Shown: one piece after another, positions 11,108 to 18,782 of the stretch
How positions within the stretch are numbered: position 1 is the first letter of the stretch
Layout: each line of letters begins with the position of its first letter
Assembly (NCBI GenBank): GCA_002402045.2
Contig: NVUX02000109.1
Location: 1-58,685 of the forward strand
Source: Paracoccaceae bacterium
GTDB lineage: Bacteria; Pseudomonadota; Alphaproteobacteria; Rhodobacterales; Rhodobacteraceae
Direction of reading: 5' to 3'
DNA length: 58,685 bases
Translations under genes and position numbers: made by a program
The notes under the pieces: generated by a model
Database searches by the model: none
The model's input: the letters and a program-made list of their open reading frames with translations, nothing else
Told to the model about the DNA's origin: nothing

Positions 11108-12151
11108 TTATGCTCCTGCAAGGGTTAGCCCATGACGGGCGAATATTAGGCTGTATTTGTCGAGGTCCTGCACGGCTGACGGGGTTTGGTTTCCCTGCTG
11201 CGCCCGAGAAACAATGCCTTCAAAAATGACAGCCAGCCGGAAAAAGGCAAAGGCTGTGTAATAGGGGTTAAAGCTGGCGCTTATTCCGCGCCGGCTAAAA
11301 TATTCAGCCACATAGGCTTTGAGCGAGGGAATGCCGAGCGCCGCCAGATCATGCCCAACAAGGCCGTGATATTCGCTTTGCTGCATGATCCAGGGCATCA
11401 GATTATAGCCAAGGTCTGAAAGCGGGTCCCCAAGCGTTGAAAGCTCCCAATCCAACACCCCGATCACCTCTGGTTTTTCGGGATGAAACATCAGGTTTCC
11501 CAGCCGAAAATCCCCGTGGGCAATGGTGGTGGTTTCTGCCTGCGGCAGGTTTTCAGCCAACCATGCGCCTAAGCGCGGAATTTCGGGCACGTCACGGGTT
11601 TTTCCCTTTTCATATTGCCCCTGCCACCGCGCCACCTGACGGGCAATAAACCCGCCTTTGCGGCCATAATCACCAAGGCCAACCCTGTCGGGGTCTACCT
11701 TGTGCAGCGCGGCGAGCGTTTGGTTCATCGCTGCAAAAATATCGTGGCGCTGAGATGAGGTCATGCCGGGTAGCGCGTTATTGTGAAACACGCGGCCTTC
11801 CAACGCTTCCATCAGGAAAAACGGGGTGCCGATAACCGAAGGATCATCACAATAATGCACCATACGCGGCACCGGCACATCGGTTTGGGCCAGCGCATCC
11901 ATTACCCGGAATTCACGGTCTATCGCGTGGGCCGATGGCAGCAATTTGCCCGCTGGCTGCTTGCGCAACACATAGCGATCCCCCCCGATGGTCAGAAAAA
12001 ACGTCGGGTTTGATAATCCACCGGTGATGGGTTCCAGCACCATCTGCGCCTTTTGCAGCGGCATCGCCAAAGCCTCTGCCAAATAGGCCTGAAGCGCGAT
12101 TTCATCCGCAGCCGTAGGAAAGGCGCCCTCCTTGTTGTTCTTTGAATTCAC
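11108..12151 (-). CDS. APH-family kinase (ACAD10/11 kinase-like)
   Basis: First gene of the minus-strand operon: 347 residues with a GTG start and a GAGGGG ribosome-binding site. The protein has the aminoglycoside phosphotransferase/choline kinase fold. The nucleotide-binding segment is in the N-lobe (YVLRKQPAG), the catalytic loop HGDFRLGNLMF lies near residue 210, and the metal-binding VLDWELSTLGDP near residue 232. All key residues are intact. Family members beside acyl-CoA dehydrogenases correspond to the kinase half of ACAD10/11 and to LvaA, which phosphorylate 4-hydroxyacyl-CoA. Antibiotic resistance is unlikely given the operon. Direct substrate evidence is lacking. Confidence 0.82.
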   Translation of the reverse strand: MNSKNNKEGAFPTAADEIALQAYLAEALAMPLQKAQMVLEPITGGLSNPTFFLTIGGDRYVLRKQPAGKLLPSAHAIDREFRVMDALAQTDVPVPRMVHYCDDPSVIGTPFFLMEALEGRVFHNNALPGMTSSQRHDIFAAMNQTLAALHKVDPDRVGLGDYGRKGGFIARQVARWQGQYEKGKTRDVPEIPRLGAWLAENLPQAETTTIAHGDFRLGNLMFHPEKPEVIGVLDWELSTLGDPLSDLGYNLMPWIMQQSEYHGLVGHDLAALGIPSLKAYVAEYFSRRGISASFNPYYTAFAFFRLAVIFEGIVSRAQQGNQTPSAVQDLDKYSLIFARHGLTLAGA

Positions 12152-12192
12152 GCTGCACCCCTCATTTTATCGGTGCAATTTGCCCGCCGTAG

Positions 12193-12207
12193 ATTTATAA
12201 GTAAAAT
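12193..12207. promoter_or_regulatory. Candidate LysR-type operator (T-N11-A)
   Basis: The 77-base spacer between the kinase-led operon and the divergent LysR gene holds an AT-rich interrupted palindrome (ATTT...AAAT, also TTTA-TAAG-TAAA) with T-N11-A geometry. That is the layout expected for a LysR-type box controlling both directions. Evidence is pattern only. Confidence 0.3.
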
Positions 12208-12228
12208 GAATGCTAGCAATATAAGGCC

Positions 12229-13140
12229 ATGCGTCCTGTGCATATATCTAGAACCGACCTGAACCTGTTTGTGGTGTTTGATGCCATCTATTCTCAGGGT
12301 GGTGTCACTCGCGCCGCCGAGATGCTGAACCTGACCCAGCCAACCATTTCTCATGCGCTGCGCCGCCTGCGCCAGCGGGTGGATGATCCGCTTTTCGTGC
12401 GCCACGGACAAAAGCTGGTGCCCACCACATTGGCCCATAAAATGATCGTGCCGGTGCGCGAAGCCTTGCAGCTTTTTGAGCAAACTTTGGGCGATTTGGA
12501 AGGGTTTGACCCCGCCAAAGCCAAAATGAAATTCTCTGTGGGTATGCGGTCGCTGATGGAAAACACCTTCTTTTTGCCGCTGGCCCTGTTGTTGTCGCAC
12601 CGTGCACCCGGCATTACCCTCTCCTCTTGCCATTATGAGCGCGACACCTTGGAAGCCGACCTTTCCTCGGGCAGGCTCAACGCGGCGATTGATGTGTTTT
12701 TGCCGCTGTCGAGCGCCATAAAGCGCAAGCATTTGGCCAGCTCGCCCATTGTGGTGGTGGCTCGCAAAGGGCATCCGGCGATTTCTGAGGGGTTTGATAC
12801 TGAGCGCTACTTGTCGCTTGATCATATCATCGTAACATCGCGCCCGCACGGGTTTGGCCCCGAAGATATTGCTTTGTCGCGCGAGGGGAAATCTCGCCAT
12901 ATTGCGGTGCGCTGCCAGCAGATCAACACCGCAATGCGCATGGTTAGCCGCTCTGATCTGGTGCTGACCATGGCCGAAACCTTTGCCCGCCGCTCCAATG
13001 AAACCTTTGGCAACCAAATATTGCCTTCGCCCTTTGGCGCACCCGAAATTGACACCTATCTTTACTGGCATGTGAACAGCGAGGGCGACCAAGCGAATAC
13101 CTGGTTCCGCAACATGATCGAGGAGTCTGTTGCGGAATAG
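12229..13140 (+). CDS. LysR-family transcriptional regulator
   Basis: A complete 303-residue LysR regulator. The winged helix-turn-helix spans about residues 9-70 (GGVTRAAEMLNLTQPTISHA, then DPLFVRHG). The substrate-binding domain resembles the NodD/LeuO/SyrM-like branch (PBP2_Nod-like), with the effector unknown. It is divergent from the kinase-acyl-CoA dehydrogenase operon across a short shared promoter, the standard arrangement for a LysR regulator and its target. It ends close to the TRAP permease gene on the opposite strand with no terminator visible. Regulation of the TRAP operon instead is possible but less favoured by layout. Confidence 0.87.
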   Translation: MRPVHISRTDLNLFVVFDAIYSQGGVTRAAEMLNLTQPTISHALRRLRQRVDDPLFVRHGQKLVPTTLAHKMIVPVREALQLFEQTLGDLEGFDPAKAKMKFSVGMRSLMENTFFLPLALLLSHRAPGITLSSCHYERDTLEADLSSGRLNAAIDVFLPLSSAIKRKHLASSPIVVVARKGHPAISEGFDTERYLSLDHIIVTSRPHGFGPEDIALSREGKSRHIAVRCQQINTAMRMVSRSDLVLTMAETFARRSNETFGNQILPSPFGAPEIDTYLYWHVNSEGDQANTWFRNMIEESVAE

Positions 13141-13155
13141 ATAGAACCCGTCAGC

Positions 13156-14436
13156 CTAAAAGAAGCCATGGCTGAGCAGCATTACCGTCACCAAAATCAG
13201 GTCAGCAAATATAAAGGGAAGAATCCCCACAAAAATCTGCTCCAGCTTCACCAGATCTCGCGCCACCGAGTGGATGACAAACACGTTTAACCCCACTGGC
13301 GGTGTGATCATGCCGATCTCAAGCAGCTTTGCCACCAGCAAACCAAACCAGATCAGGTTCACATCATGCGCGGCGACAATGGGCAAAAATAGCGGCAAGG
13401 TTAGCAGCATGGCGCCAACCGGCTCCAAAAACATACCCAACAGTAAATAAACGATAGTGATGAGGATCAGCACCCCCAACACGCCCAGCCCAAGGCTTTC
13501 AATCCCGCTGCCCAGCGCCCGCGAAAGCCCGCTCATCGCCACAAGGCGGGTAAACAGGTTGGCACCGATGGCGATCATAAACAGAGCGCCGCTTGAAAGC
13601 AGCGTATCCACACAGCTTTCGCCAAATCCCTTTAGGTTCAGGCTTCGGGTGGCCACCCCGATTATAACGGCAATAACGGCCCCCACAGCGCCAGCTTCGG
13701 TGGCCGTAAAAAGCCCGCTGAACAAACCGCCAAACACGATCCCGATCATCAAGAACACGGGCCAGACAGCCCGCATAACCCGCCATTTTTCGGCAGGGTC
13801 GCCCTTTGCGGCCTTTGGCATGCTCCCCGGTGCCAGCACATAAATGATCAGTACAGCGGCAATATACATGAGCAAAGACAGCAGCCCCACCACCAAACCG
13901 CCCAAAAACAGCTTACTGATAGAAACTTCGGCTTGAATGCCAAACAGGATTAAAATCAGGCTTGGCGGGATCAAGGCCCCGATGGTGCCCCCCGCTGCCA
14001 CCACCCCGGTGGCGACTCGAATATCATAGCCAGCGCGATGCATTTCGGGCACGGCGATACGGCCAATAGCAGCGGCGCAGGCAATAGAGGACCCAGTGAC
14101 AGCCGCAAACCCACCCGCGCCGCAAAGAGATGCGACCGCGAGTCCGCCGGGCATCCAGCCCAGCCATGCCCGCGCGGCATCAAACAAGCCCTTGGTGAGG
14201 CCAGAATGATAAGAGACATACCCCATCAGCAAAAACATGGGTACTGAGCTTAGTGTCCAGCTCGCGGAAAAATTATAGGGCACGGTTGAAAGCATGCTCA
14301 TCGAGGGGCGCTCGCCCGCGATCATAAAGATGCCGCCAGCCGAAACCACGATCAAGCTCACCGCGATCGGAACGCGGAGCATGATGAGCACAAGAACGAC
14401 AATGAGTGCCGCAATGCCAATAGTCATAGGGTCCAT
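13156..14436 (-). CDS. dctM: TRAP transporter large permease (DctM)
   Basis: The 426-residue polytopic membrane protein belongs to the DctM family, the sodium-coupled permease subunit of tripartite ATP-independent periplasmic transporters. About a dozen hydrophobic segments are visible, with the conserved GAGGFAAVTGSSIACAA and IPPSLILILFGI segments near residues 105-165 and a PVGLNVFV motif towards the end. It is the third gene of a P-Q-M operon. The position directly downstream of a hydroxycinnamate-type catabolic operon suggests aromatic acid uptake, as for TarPQM of Rhodopseudomonas; this is inference. Confidence 0.9.
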   Translation of the reverse strand: MDPMTIGIAALIVVLVLIMLRVPIAVSLIVVSAGGIFMIAGERPSMSMLSTVPYNFSASWTLSSVPMFLLMGYVSYHSGLTKGLFDAARAWLGWMPGGLAVASLCGAGGFAAVTGSSIACAAAIGRIAVPEMHRAGYDIRVATGVVAAGGTIGALIPPSLILILFGIQAEVSISKLFLGGLVVGLLSLLMYIAAVLIIYVLAPGSMPKAAKGDPAEKWRVMRAVWPVFLMIGIVFGGLFSGLFTATEAGAVGAVIAVIIGVATRSLNLKGFGESCVDTLLSSGALFMIAIGANLFTRLVAMSGLSRALGSGIESLGLGVLGVLILITIVYLLLGMFLEPVGAMLLTLPLFLPIVAAHDVNLIWFGLLVAKLLEIGMITPPVGLNVFVIHSVARDLVKLEQIFVGILPFIFADLILVTVMLLSHGFF

Positions 14437-14441
14437 AATAG

Positions 14442-14972
14442 TCAGGCGTCCTCTTCGTCAGTATGAATTAGGTTGTGATGCTCTCGGTCATTAAACTTGC
14501 CAGCAATAACCTGAAGCACACGCAATCCAATTACGATGGTCATCAGGCCAAAACAGATCGGCAAAATCCAGTAGCCGGGCCATGTGTAAAAATTCATGGT
14601 GCCCGCCTCCACATAGGCCCCGCGCACTGACTGCCGCGCCGCCTCTCGGGCGGTGCCATAGGTCAGCAACCCGTAAGCGATAAAGGAAAGCGAAAACCCC
14701 AGTAGATTAATCGCGGGGCGCGTGAAATGTGGCATCATATCGGTGAAAACAGAGGCCTCCACATGGCGCCTCTCTACTTCGGCATAGGCAATCGGCAGAA
14801 AGCTGACAACAAGCATATAGTACTTTGAAACAAGCTCTGAAGTGGCCGGAAACCCGGCCCCCAGAATGTTTCGCGACGCTACATCCAGCACGATCTGAAC
14901 GGCCATCAGACATAGCACAATGCTGCCGATGACCGTTGTTGCCGCTCCGATGCCTTTTCCAAGACGGAGCAT
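14442..14972 (-). CDS. dctQ: TRAP transporter small permease (DctQ)
   Basis: A 176-residue protein with four predicted membrane segments (around residues 10-30, 50-65, 92-110 and 135-155), the pattern of DctQ subunits that bridge the binding protein and the large permease. ERRHVEASVF, in the loop after the second segment, is typical. It lies 6 bases downstream of dctP and 5 bases upstream of dctM, so all three genes form one transcript. No defect is visible. Confidence 0.87.
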   Translation of the reverse strand: MLRLGKGIGAATTVIGSIVLCLMAVQIVLDVASRNILGAGFPATSELVSKYYMLVVSFLPIAYAEVERRHVEASVFTDMMPHFTRPAINLLGFSLSFIAYGLLTYGTAREAARQSVRGAYVEAGTMNFYTWPGYWILPICFGLMTIVIGLRVLQVIAGKFNDREHHNLIHTDEEDA

Positions 14973-14978
14973 TGGGGA

Positions 14979-16082
14979 TCAGTTCCCGTAGCTTGCAAAA
15001 TCTACGTCAGCCCAGATCGTCTGGTAACGCAGCTCTGCAAGCTCTTCGGCTGAAGTAACCTCTTCAACAAGTCCTTCCCACTTTATCAATAGCGCTTCAT
15101 AGCGCGCCACTTTGGTTGCGGCATCTGTCACACCGCGCTCGGTAAGGGTGGCCACCACACTCGCCATATGCGCATCCCGAATTTCGTCACCTTTGGCGAT
15201 AAATTCAGCATCTGGTGTGATGAACGTAATGCCCGCTTCACGCGCCACAGCCTCGGCCTCAACCGCGGTATCCCGCCACGAGTAAACACCGATAGCCTGT
15301 GCAAATTGCGACGCATGCGCCAATGCATCCCGGTCTTCCGTGCTCATGCGGCTCCAAAGAATTTGGCTTACGTTGGTCATGGCCGCCGCGTTAAACACGC
15401 CTTTGTCGACCAGCGTTACCGAAGAAACCACATCATATAGTTGCGCGTTTTTCAGATCCCCTACAGAGGAATAGGTCGCATCAATCACACCAGAACTTAG
15501 CGCTTCAAATAGCTCGCTTGATGGCATTTGCACCGGCTCGGCCCCCATGCCTTCAACGAAGCGGGTAAAAACTGAACCCGCAGTTCTAATCCGCAAGCCT
15601 TGCAAATCTTCCAGCGAATTTATCTCGACTGAAGACAGAAACTGGTAGTTGGTGGTGGAATCATTCCCGAGGAACACTTGGCCATTTGCCGCAAATTCAG
15701 CCACACATTGCGCACAGGTCGCAATATATTCGGTTACCGCCGAAGAGATCGCGCGGTTATCAGAGCCAAGCATCGACATTTCAGCCACGAGGCCGCTTTC
15801 CACGTAATCTGCCGCAAAATAAGGCATAATGATCGGGCCCATATCAGACACGCCATCGCGCAGGCCGGTGTTCATTTCGTTCGGGGCCAGCAGGCCAGAC
15901 GGGGTGTCGATACCGGTCCAGCGGCCATCTGTGAATTCGGATAATTTTTCAAACAGCACCGGATAACCATCGGTTGCCAAAACATGGTTTGGCCCAAAAG
16001 AGCTCGTGGTCCGGATGGTTTCAGCGGATGCGGCGGATGCGGCGAGGGCGACAAGCGAGGTCGCGAGTAGTAGATGTTTCAA
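14979..16082 (-). CDS. dctP: TRAP transporter substrate-binding protein (DctP)
   Basis: A 367-residue periplasmic binding protein with a cleavable signal peptide (about residues 1-20, ending AASAASAE). It has the DctP-family ligand domain, including the conserved region around GLRIRTAGSVFTRF, which contains the arginine that usually salt-bridges the substrate carboxylate. The start is TTG at 16082, supported by GGGAGAG about 6 bases upstream. It leads the P-Q-M operon. The ligand cannot be read from sequence, but the neighbourhood points to hydroxycinnamates. A shared palindromic motif lies about 140 bases upstream. Confidence 0.88.
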   Translation of the reverse strand: MKHLLLATSLVALAASAASAETIRTTSSFGPNHVLATDGYPVLFEKLSEFTDGRWTGIDTPSGLLAPNEMNTGLRDGVSDMGPIIMPYFAADYVESGLVAEMSMLGSDNRAISSAVTEYIATCAQCVAEFAANGQVFLGNDSTTNYQFLSSVEINSLEDLQGLRIRTAGSVFTRFVEGMGAEPVQMPSSELFEALSSGVIDATYSSVGDLKNAQLYDVVSSVTLVDKGVFNAAAMTNVSQILWSRMSTEDRDALAHASQFAQAIGVYSWRDTAVEAEAVAREAGITFITPDAEFIAKGDEIRDAHMASVVATLTERGVTDAATKVARYEALLIKWEGLVEEVTSAEELAELRYQTIWADVDFASYGN

Positions 16083-16222
16083 TTTTCTCTCCCAATGCGC
16101 AGTTTTTTGCGCGGTCTATTTCAGTCATGTCAGGCGGGTTTCGCCTGCACAGCTCATGATGTTAGGTTTTTGATTTACGCCGCCATGTGCTTCCCTCCCT
16201 CCCCGGTGCAAGCAGTGCATTT

Positions 16223-16243
16223 ATTAATATAACTTATATTAAT
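16223..16243. promoter_or_regulatory. Palindromic candidate MarR operator upstream of dctP
   Basis: A 21-base palindrome (arms ATTAATATAA and TTATATTAAT around a central C) lies in the 222-base spacer upstream of dctP. It contains AATATAACT, which recurs in the promoter region of the SDR-led catabolic operon at 22681-22689. It is a candidate site for the MarR-type regulator encoded at 20603-21088. Confidence 0.45.
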
Positions 16244-16304
16244 TGCTATATTGCATGTATTTTATGCATGTAGTTTATGGTGGTTCTTCATGCGCACCCC
16301 ATCC

Positions 16305-17897
16305 TCAAATCATTGATGCATATAAGGTTGCAGGATTAACGCCGAGGCGCTCCACATGCGCCGAAAGTGCTTTGATCCGCGCAGGATCACGATGGTTTTC
16401 GGCCGAGGCACTGAACCGTGCCCAGACCAGCAAAACCATCAGCTCAGACGTCAGCTTCATGAAGGCATAGCCAAATTCCGACGGGTCTTTTTCCGCCAAT
16501 ATTTTGCTCTTCGCCGCGGCCCAGAGGGCGTAACATGCGGCCAGGTTTTCCGATTTATGCGTGGCAATTTCTGTTTCAACAAACCCGGTAAACGCCTTGG
16601 CAAATTGGCCACCTTTGTAGCCAAGTAGCCGGGTCACCAGCGCTTGGGCGTGAATGCCGTTGGCGCCTTCATAAATCGCTGAAATCCGGGCATCGCGGTA
16701 GGTTTGCTCAATACGGTATTCTGTCAAATATCCGTATCCGCCAAGCACTTGCATGCCCAGCTCCGCGGCTTTCATTCCGGCCTCTGTACAATAAACTTTG
16801 GCAACCGGCGTCAGAAACTCCACCAAATCGGGGTTTTCACCCGTTTCCATTATGACCAGAATAATGTGCGCCAAAGCGCGGCTGGTTAGCGCCAAGGTAT
16901 CAATCTCGCTGATCATCCGGCGTATATCGGCGTGTTTATCTAGAGTTACCGGCGCACCATCCGGCCCGCGGCCTTGCACGCGCTCGGCGGCATAGGACGA
17001 TGCAATGTCATACGCGCGCGCTGCATGTGCTGTGCCTTGCAACGAAACATCAAGCCGCGCGTGGTTCATCATGGTGAACATGGCTTTCAGCCCTTCACCC
17101 TCCCCGCCAATCAGCTCCGCGTCGGCAGCGTCAAAGGCAAGCTGGCAGGTGGGCGAAGCATGTAAGCCCATTTTTTCTTCGATACGGGTCACGGAAACAC
17201 CGTTGCGACTGCCATCTTCCCGGTTGGACCGGCATAAAAACAGCGATAACCCGCGCAGGCCGTTATCGCCGGTGCGCGCAAGCACCAGATGCAAAATCTT
17301 TTGGCTCAGGTTCTGGTCTCCGCCCGAGATAAATATCTTCTCTCCGGTTATCGCCCAGCCCTCAGCGGCAGGCACCGCTTTGCAGCGGATATTGGAAAGA
17401 TCAGACCCCGCAGCTGGCTCAGACAGGCACATGGTGGCCAAACAATCGCCAGATACCAAGGGCGGAATTAGCCGCGCTTTTTGGGCGGTGGTGCCAAAGT
17501 TTTCAAGCGTACGGATAGCGCCCGGCACCAACCCTGTCACCATTTGAAGGCTTTGCGAGGCGCCGGAAAATATTTCGCTTGTGACCGCCAAAATGGCAGC
17601 ACCCTGACCCTGCCCTCCGTGTTCTTCAGGGGCCGTCAGGCCAGACCAGCCTTGCTCATTATAGCTGGCAAACACCTCTGCCAACCCATCAGGCATGATC
17701 ACCCGGCCATTTTCAATCCGGCAGCCTTGCGCGTCGGCAGGCTCATCCAAGGGCGCAATTTCACCCTCGGCAAAGGCTGCAAAGTGGCGCGCAATCTCGG
17801 CGCTGAAATCTGCATCCCAGTCCGGAATACGGCCAGCACCGGCAATTTCATTGAGCGAAAAGAGGATATCTTCGACAGGGGCGACAAACGGCTTCAT
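16305..17897 (-). CDS. Acyl-CoA dehydrogenase (long type)
   Basis: Last gene of the hydroxycinnamate-type operon: a 530-residue FAD enzyme of the longer acyl-CoA dehydrogenase branch that carries an extra C-terminal domain, like DmdC/AidB relatives. The FAD segments TMCLSEPAAGSDLSN and ITGEKIFISGGDQN are present. The catalytic-base motif reads IYEGANGI, so the glutamate is retained. It begins one base after the amidohydrolase stop. By analogy with HcaD of Acinetobacter it may oxidise dihydro-hydroxycinnamoyl-CoA to hydroxycinnamoyl-CoA and so widen the substrate range to phloretate-type acids. The substrate is inference. Confidence 0.86.
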   Translation of the reverse strand: MKPFVAPVEDILFSLNEIAGAGRIPDWDADFSAEIARHFAAFAEGEIAPLDEPADAQGCRIENGRVIMPDGLAEVFASYNEQGWSGLTAPEEHGGQGQGAAILAVTSEIFSGASQSLQMVTGLVPGAIRTLENFGTTAQKARLIPPLVSGDCLATMCLSEPAAGSDLSNIRCKAVPAAEGWAITGEKIFISGGDQNLSQKILHLVLARTGDNGLRGLSLFLCRSNREDGSRNGVSVTRIEEKMGLHASPTCQLAFDAADAELIGGEGEGLKAMFTMMNHARLDVSLQGTAHAARAYDIASSYAAERVQGRGPDGAPVTLDKHADIRRMISEIDTLALTSRALAHIILVIMETGENPDLVEFLTPVAKVYCTEAGMKAAELGMQVLGGYGYLTEYRIEQTYRDARISAIYEGANGIHAQALVTRLLGYKGGQFAKAFTGFVETEIATHKSENLAACYALWAAAKSKILAEKDPSEFGYAFMKLTSELMVLLVWARFSASAENHRDPARIKALSAHVERLGVNPATLYASMI

Positions 17898-17898
17898 A

Positions 17899-18771
17899 TC
17901 AGCTCAACCCCAGCAATTTTGCGGCTGTATTTTTGATGATATCTGGGCGAATTTCGTCTTTTATGGCGATTTTTTCAAAGTCGGCAAGCCAGCGCTCGGG
18001 GGTGATCATTGGCCAATCAGACCCAAACAAAACTTTTTTGCGCAGTATAGAGTTGCAATATTTCACCAGAATTTCCGGGAAGTACTTTGGCGACCAGCCG
18101 CTTAGATCAATGTAAACATTGGGCTTGTGTTGTGCGACCGCAAGCGCCTCTTCTTGCCAAGGGAAAGACGGGTGCGCGAGGATAATCCGCATATCGGGAA
18201 AATCCACGGCAACGTCATCCATATACATTGGGTTAGAGTATTTCAGCCGCATACCATTGCCGCTGCGCATACCGCTGCCAACGCCGGTTTGTCCGGTATG
18301 AAAAAGAGCAATGCCGCCCGCGTCGGCAATCGCCTCATAAAGATCATAGGCCATGCGATCATTGGGATAAAACCCCTGCATGGTCGGGTGGAACTTGAAG
18401 CCTTTAATGCCAAAATCGTTGATCAGCCGCCGCGCTTCCCGCGCGCCCAGCTTGCCCTTATGTGGATCAATCGAGGCAAAGGGGATTAACACGTCCGAAT
18501 TTTTATCAGCCAGCTCAGCGACTTCTTCATTTTTGTAGCGGCGGTAGCCGGTTTCGCGCTCTGAATCGACAGGGAAGATCACGGCCGCGATGTTTTGCTC
18601 GCGGTAATGCGCCGCTGTTTCTTCGATGGTCGGCGGGTGTGACCACGGCGCGCGAAAATACTTTGCCATGGTGGATTGCAGGTCATCGTAGCCGTCATCT
18701 GCATGGCAGCCGCAGGGTTCTTCGGCATGGGTATGGAAATCAATCGCTTTGATTTTGTTCAGGTCTATCAC
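17899..18771 (-). CDS. Amidohydrolase-family metal hydrolase, CouO-like candidate
   Basis: A 290-residue TIM-barrel amidohydrolase (Amidohydro_2 type). The metal-binding HxH is at residues 13-15 (DFHTH); later motifs are KFHPTMQG, LFHTGQTG, ILAHPSFPW and the C-terminal FGSDWPM aspartate. It starts with GTG behind AAGGAA. In Rhodococcus hydroxycinnamate catabolism an amidohydrolase (CouO) removes acetyl-CoA from the 3-oxo thioester by hydrolytic retro-Claisen cleavage. Its position between a feruloyl-CoA-type ligase and an acyl-CoA dehydrogenase, with an SDR and a crotonase upstream, fits that role. A generic decarboxylase of the same family remains an alternative. Confidence 0.75.
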   Translation of the reverse strand: MIDLNKIKAIDFHTHAEEPCGCHADDGYDDLQSTMAKYFRAPWSHPPTIEETAAHYREQNIAAVIFPVDSERETGYRRYKNEEVAELADKNSDVLIPFASIDPHKGKLGAREARRLINDFGIKGFKFHPTMQGFYPNDRMAYDLYEAIADAGGIALFHTGQTGVGSGMRSGNGMRLKYSNPMYMDDVAVDFPDMRIILAHPSFPWQEEALAVAQHKPNVYIDLSGWSPKYFPEILVKYCNSILRKKVLFGSDWPMITPERWLADFEKIAIKDEIRPDIIKNTAAKLLGLS

Positions 18772-18782
18772 GTTATTTTCCT

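Noticed and set aside
11108-12151. Aminoglycoside resistance enzyme
   Set aside because: The fold is shared, but the operon context and sequence segment VLDWELSTLGDP fit the acyl-CoA dehydrogenase-linked kinase branch.
12148-13092. A 314-codon minus-strand frame antisense to the LysR gene
   Set aside because: It mirrors the LysR coding sequence, has a composition typical of shadow frames and no domain.
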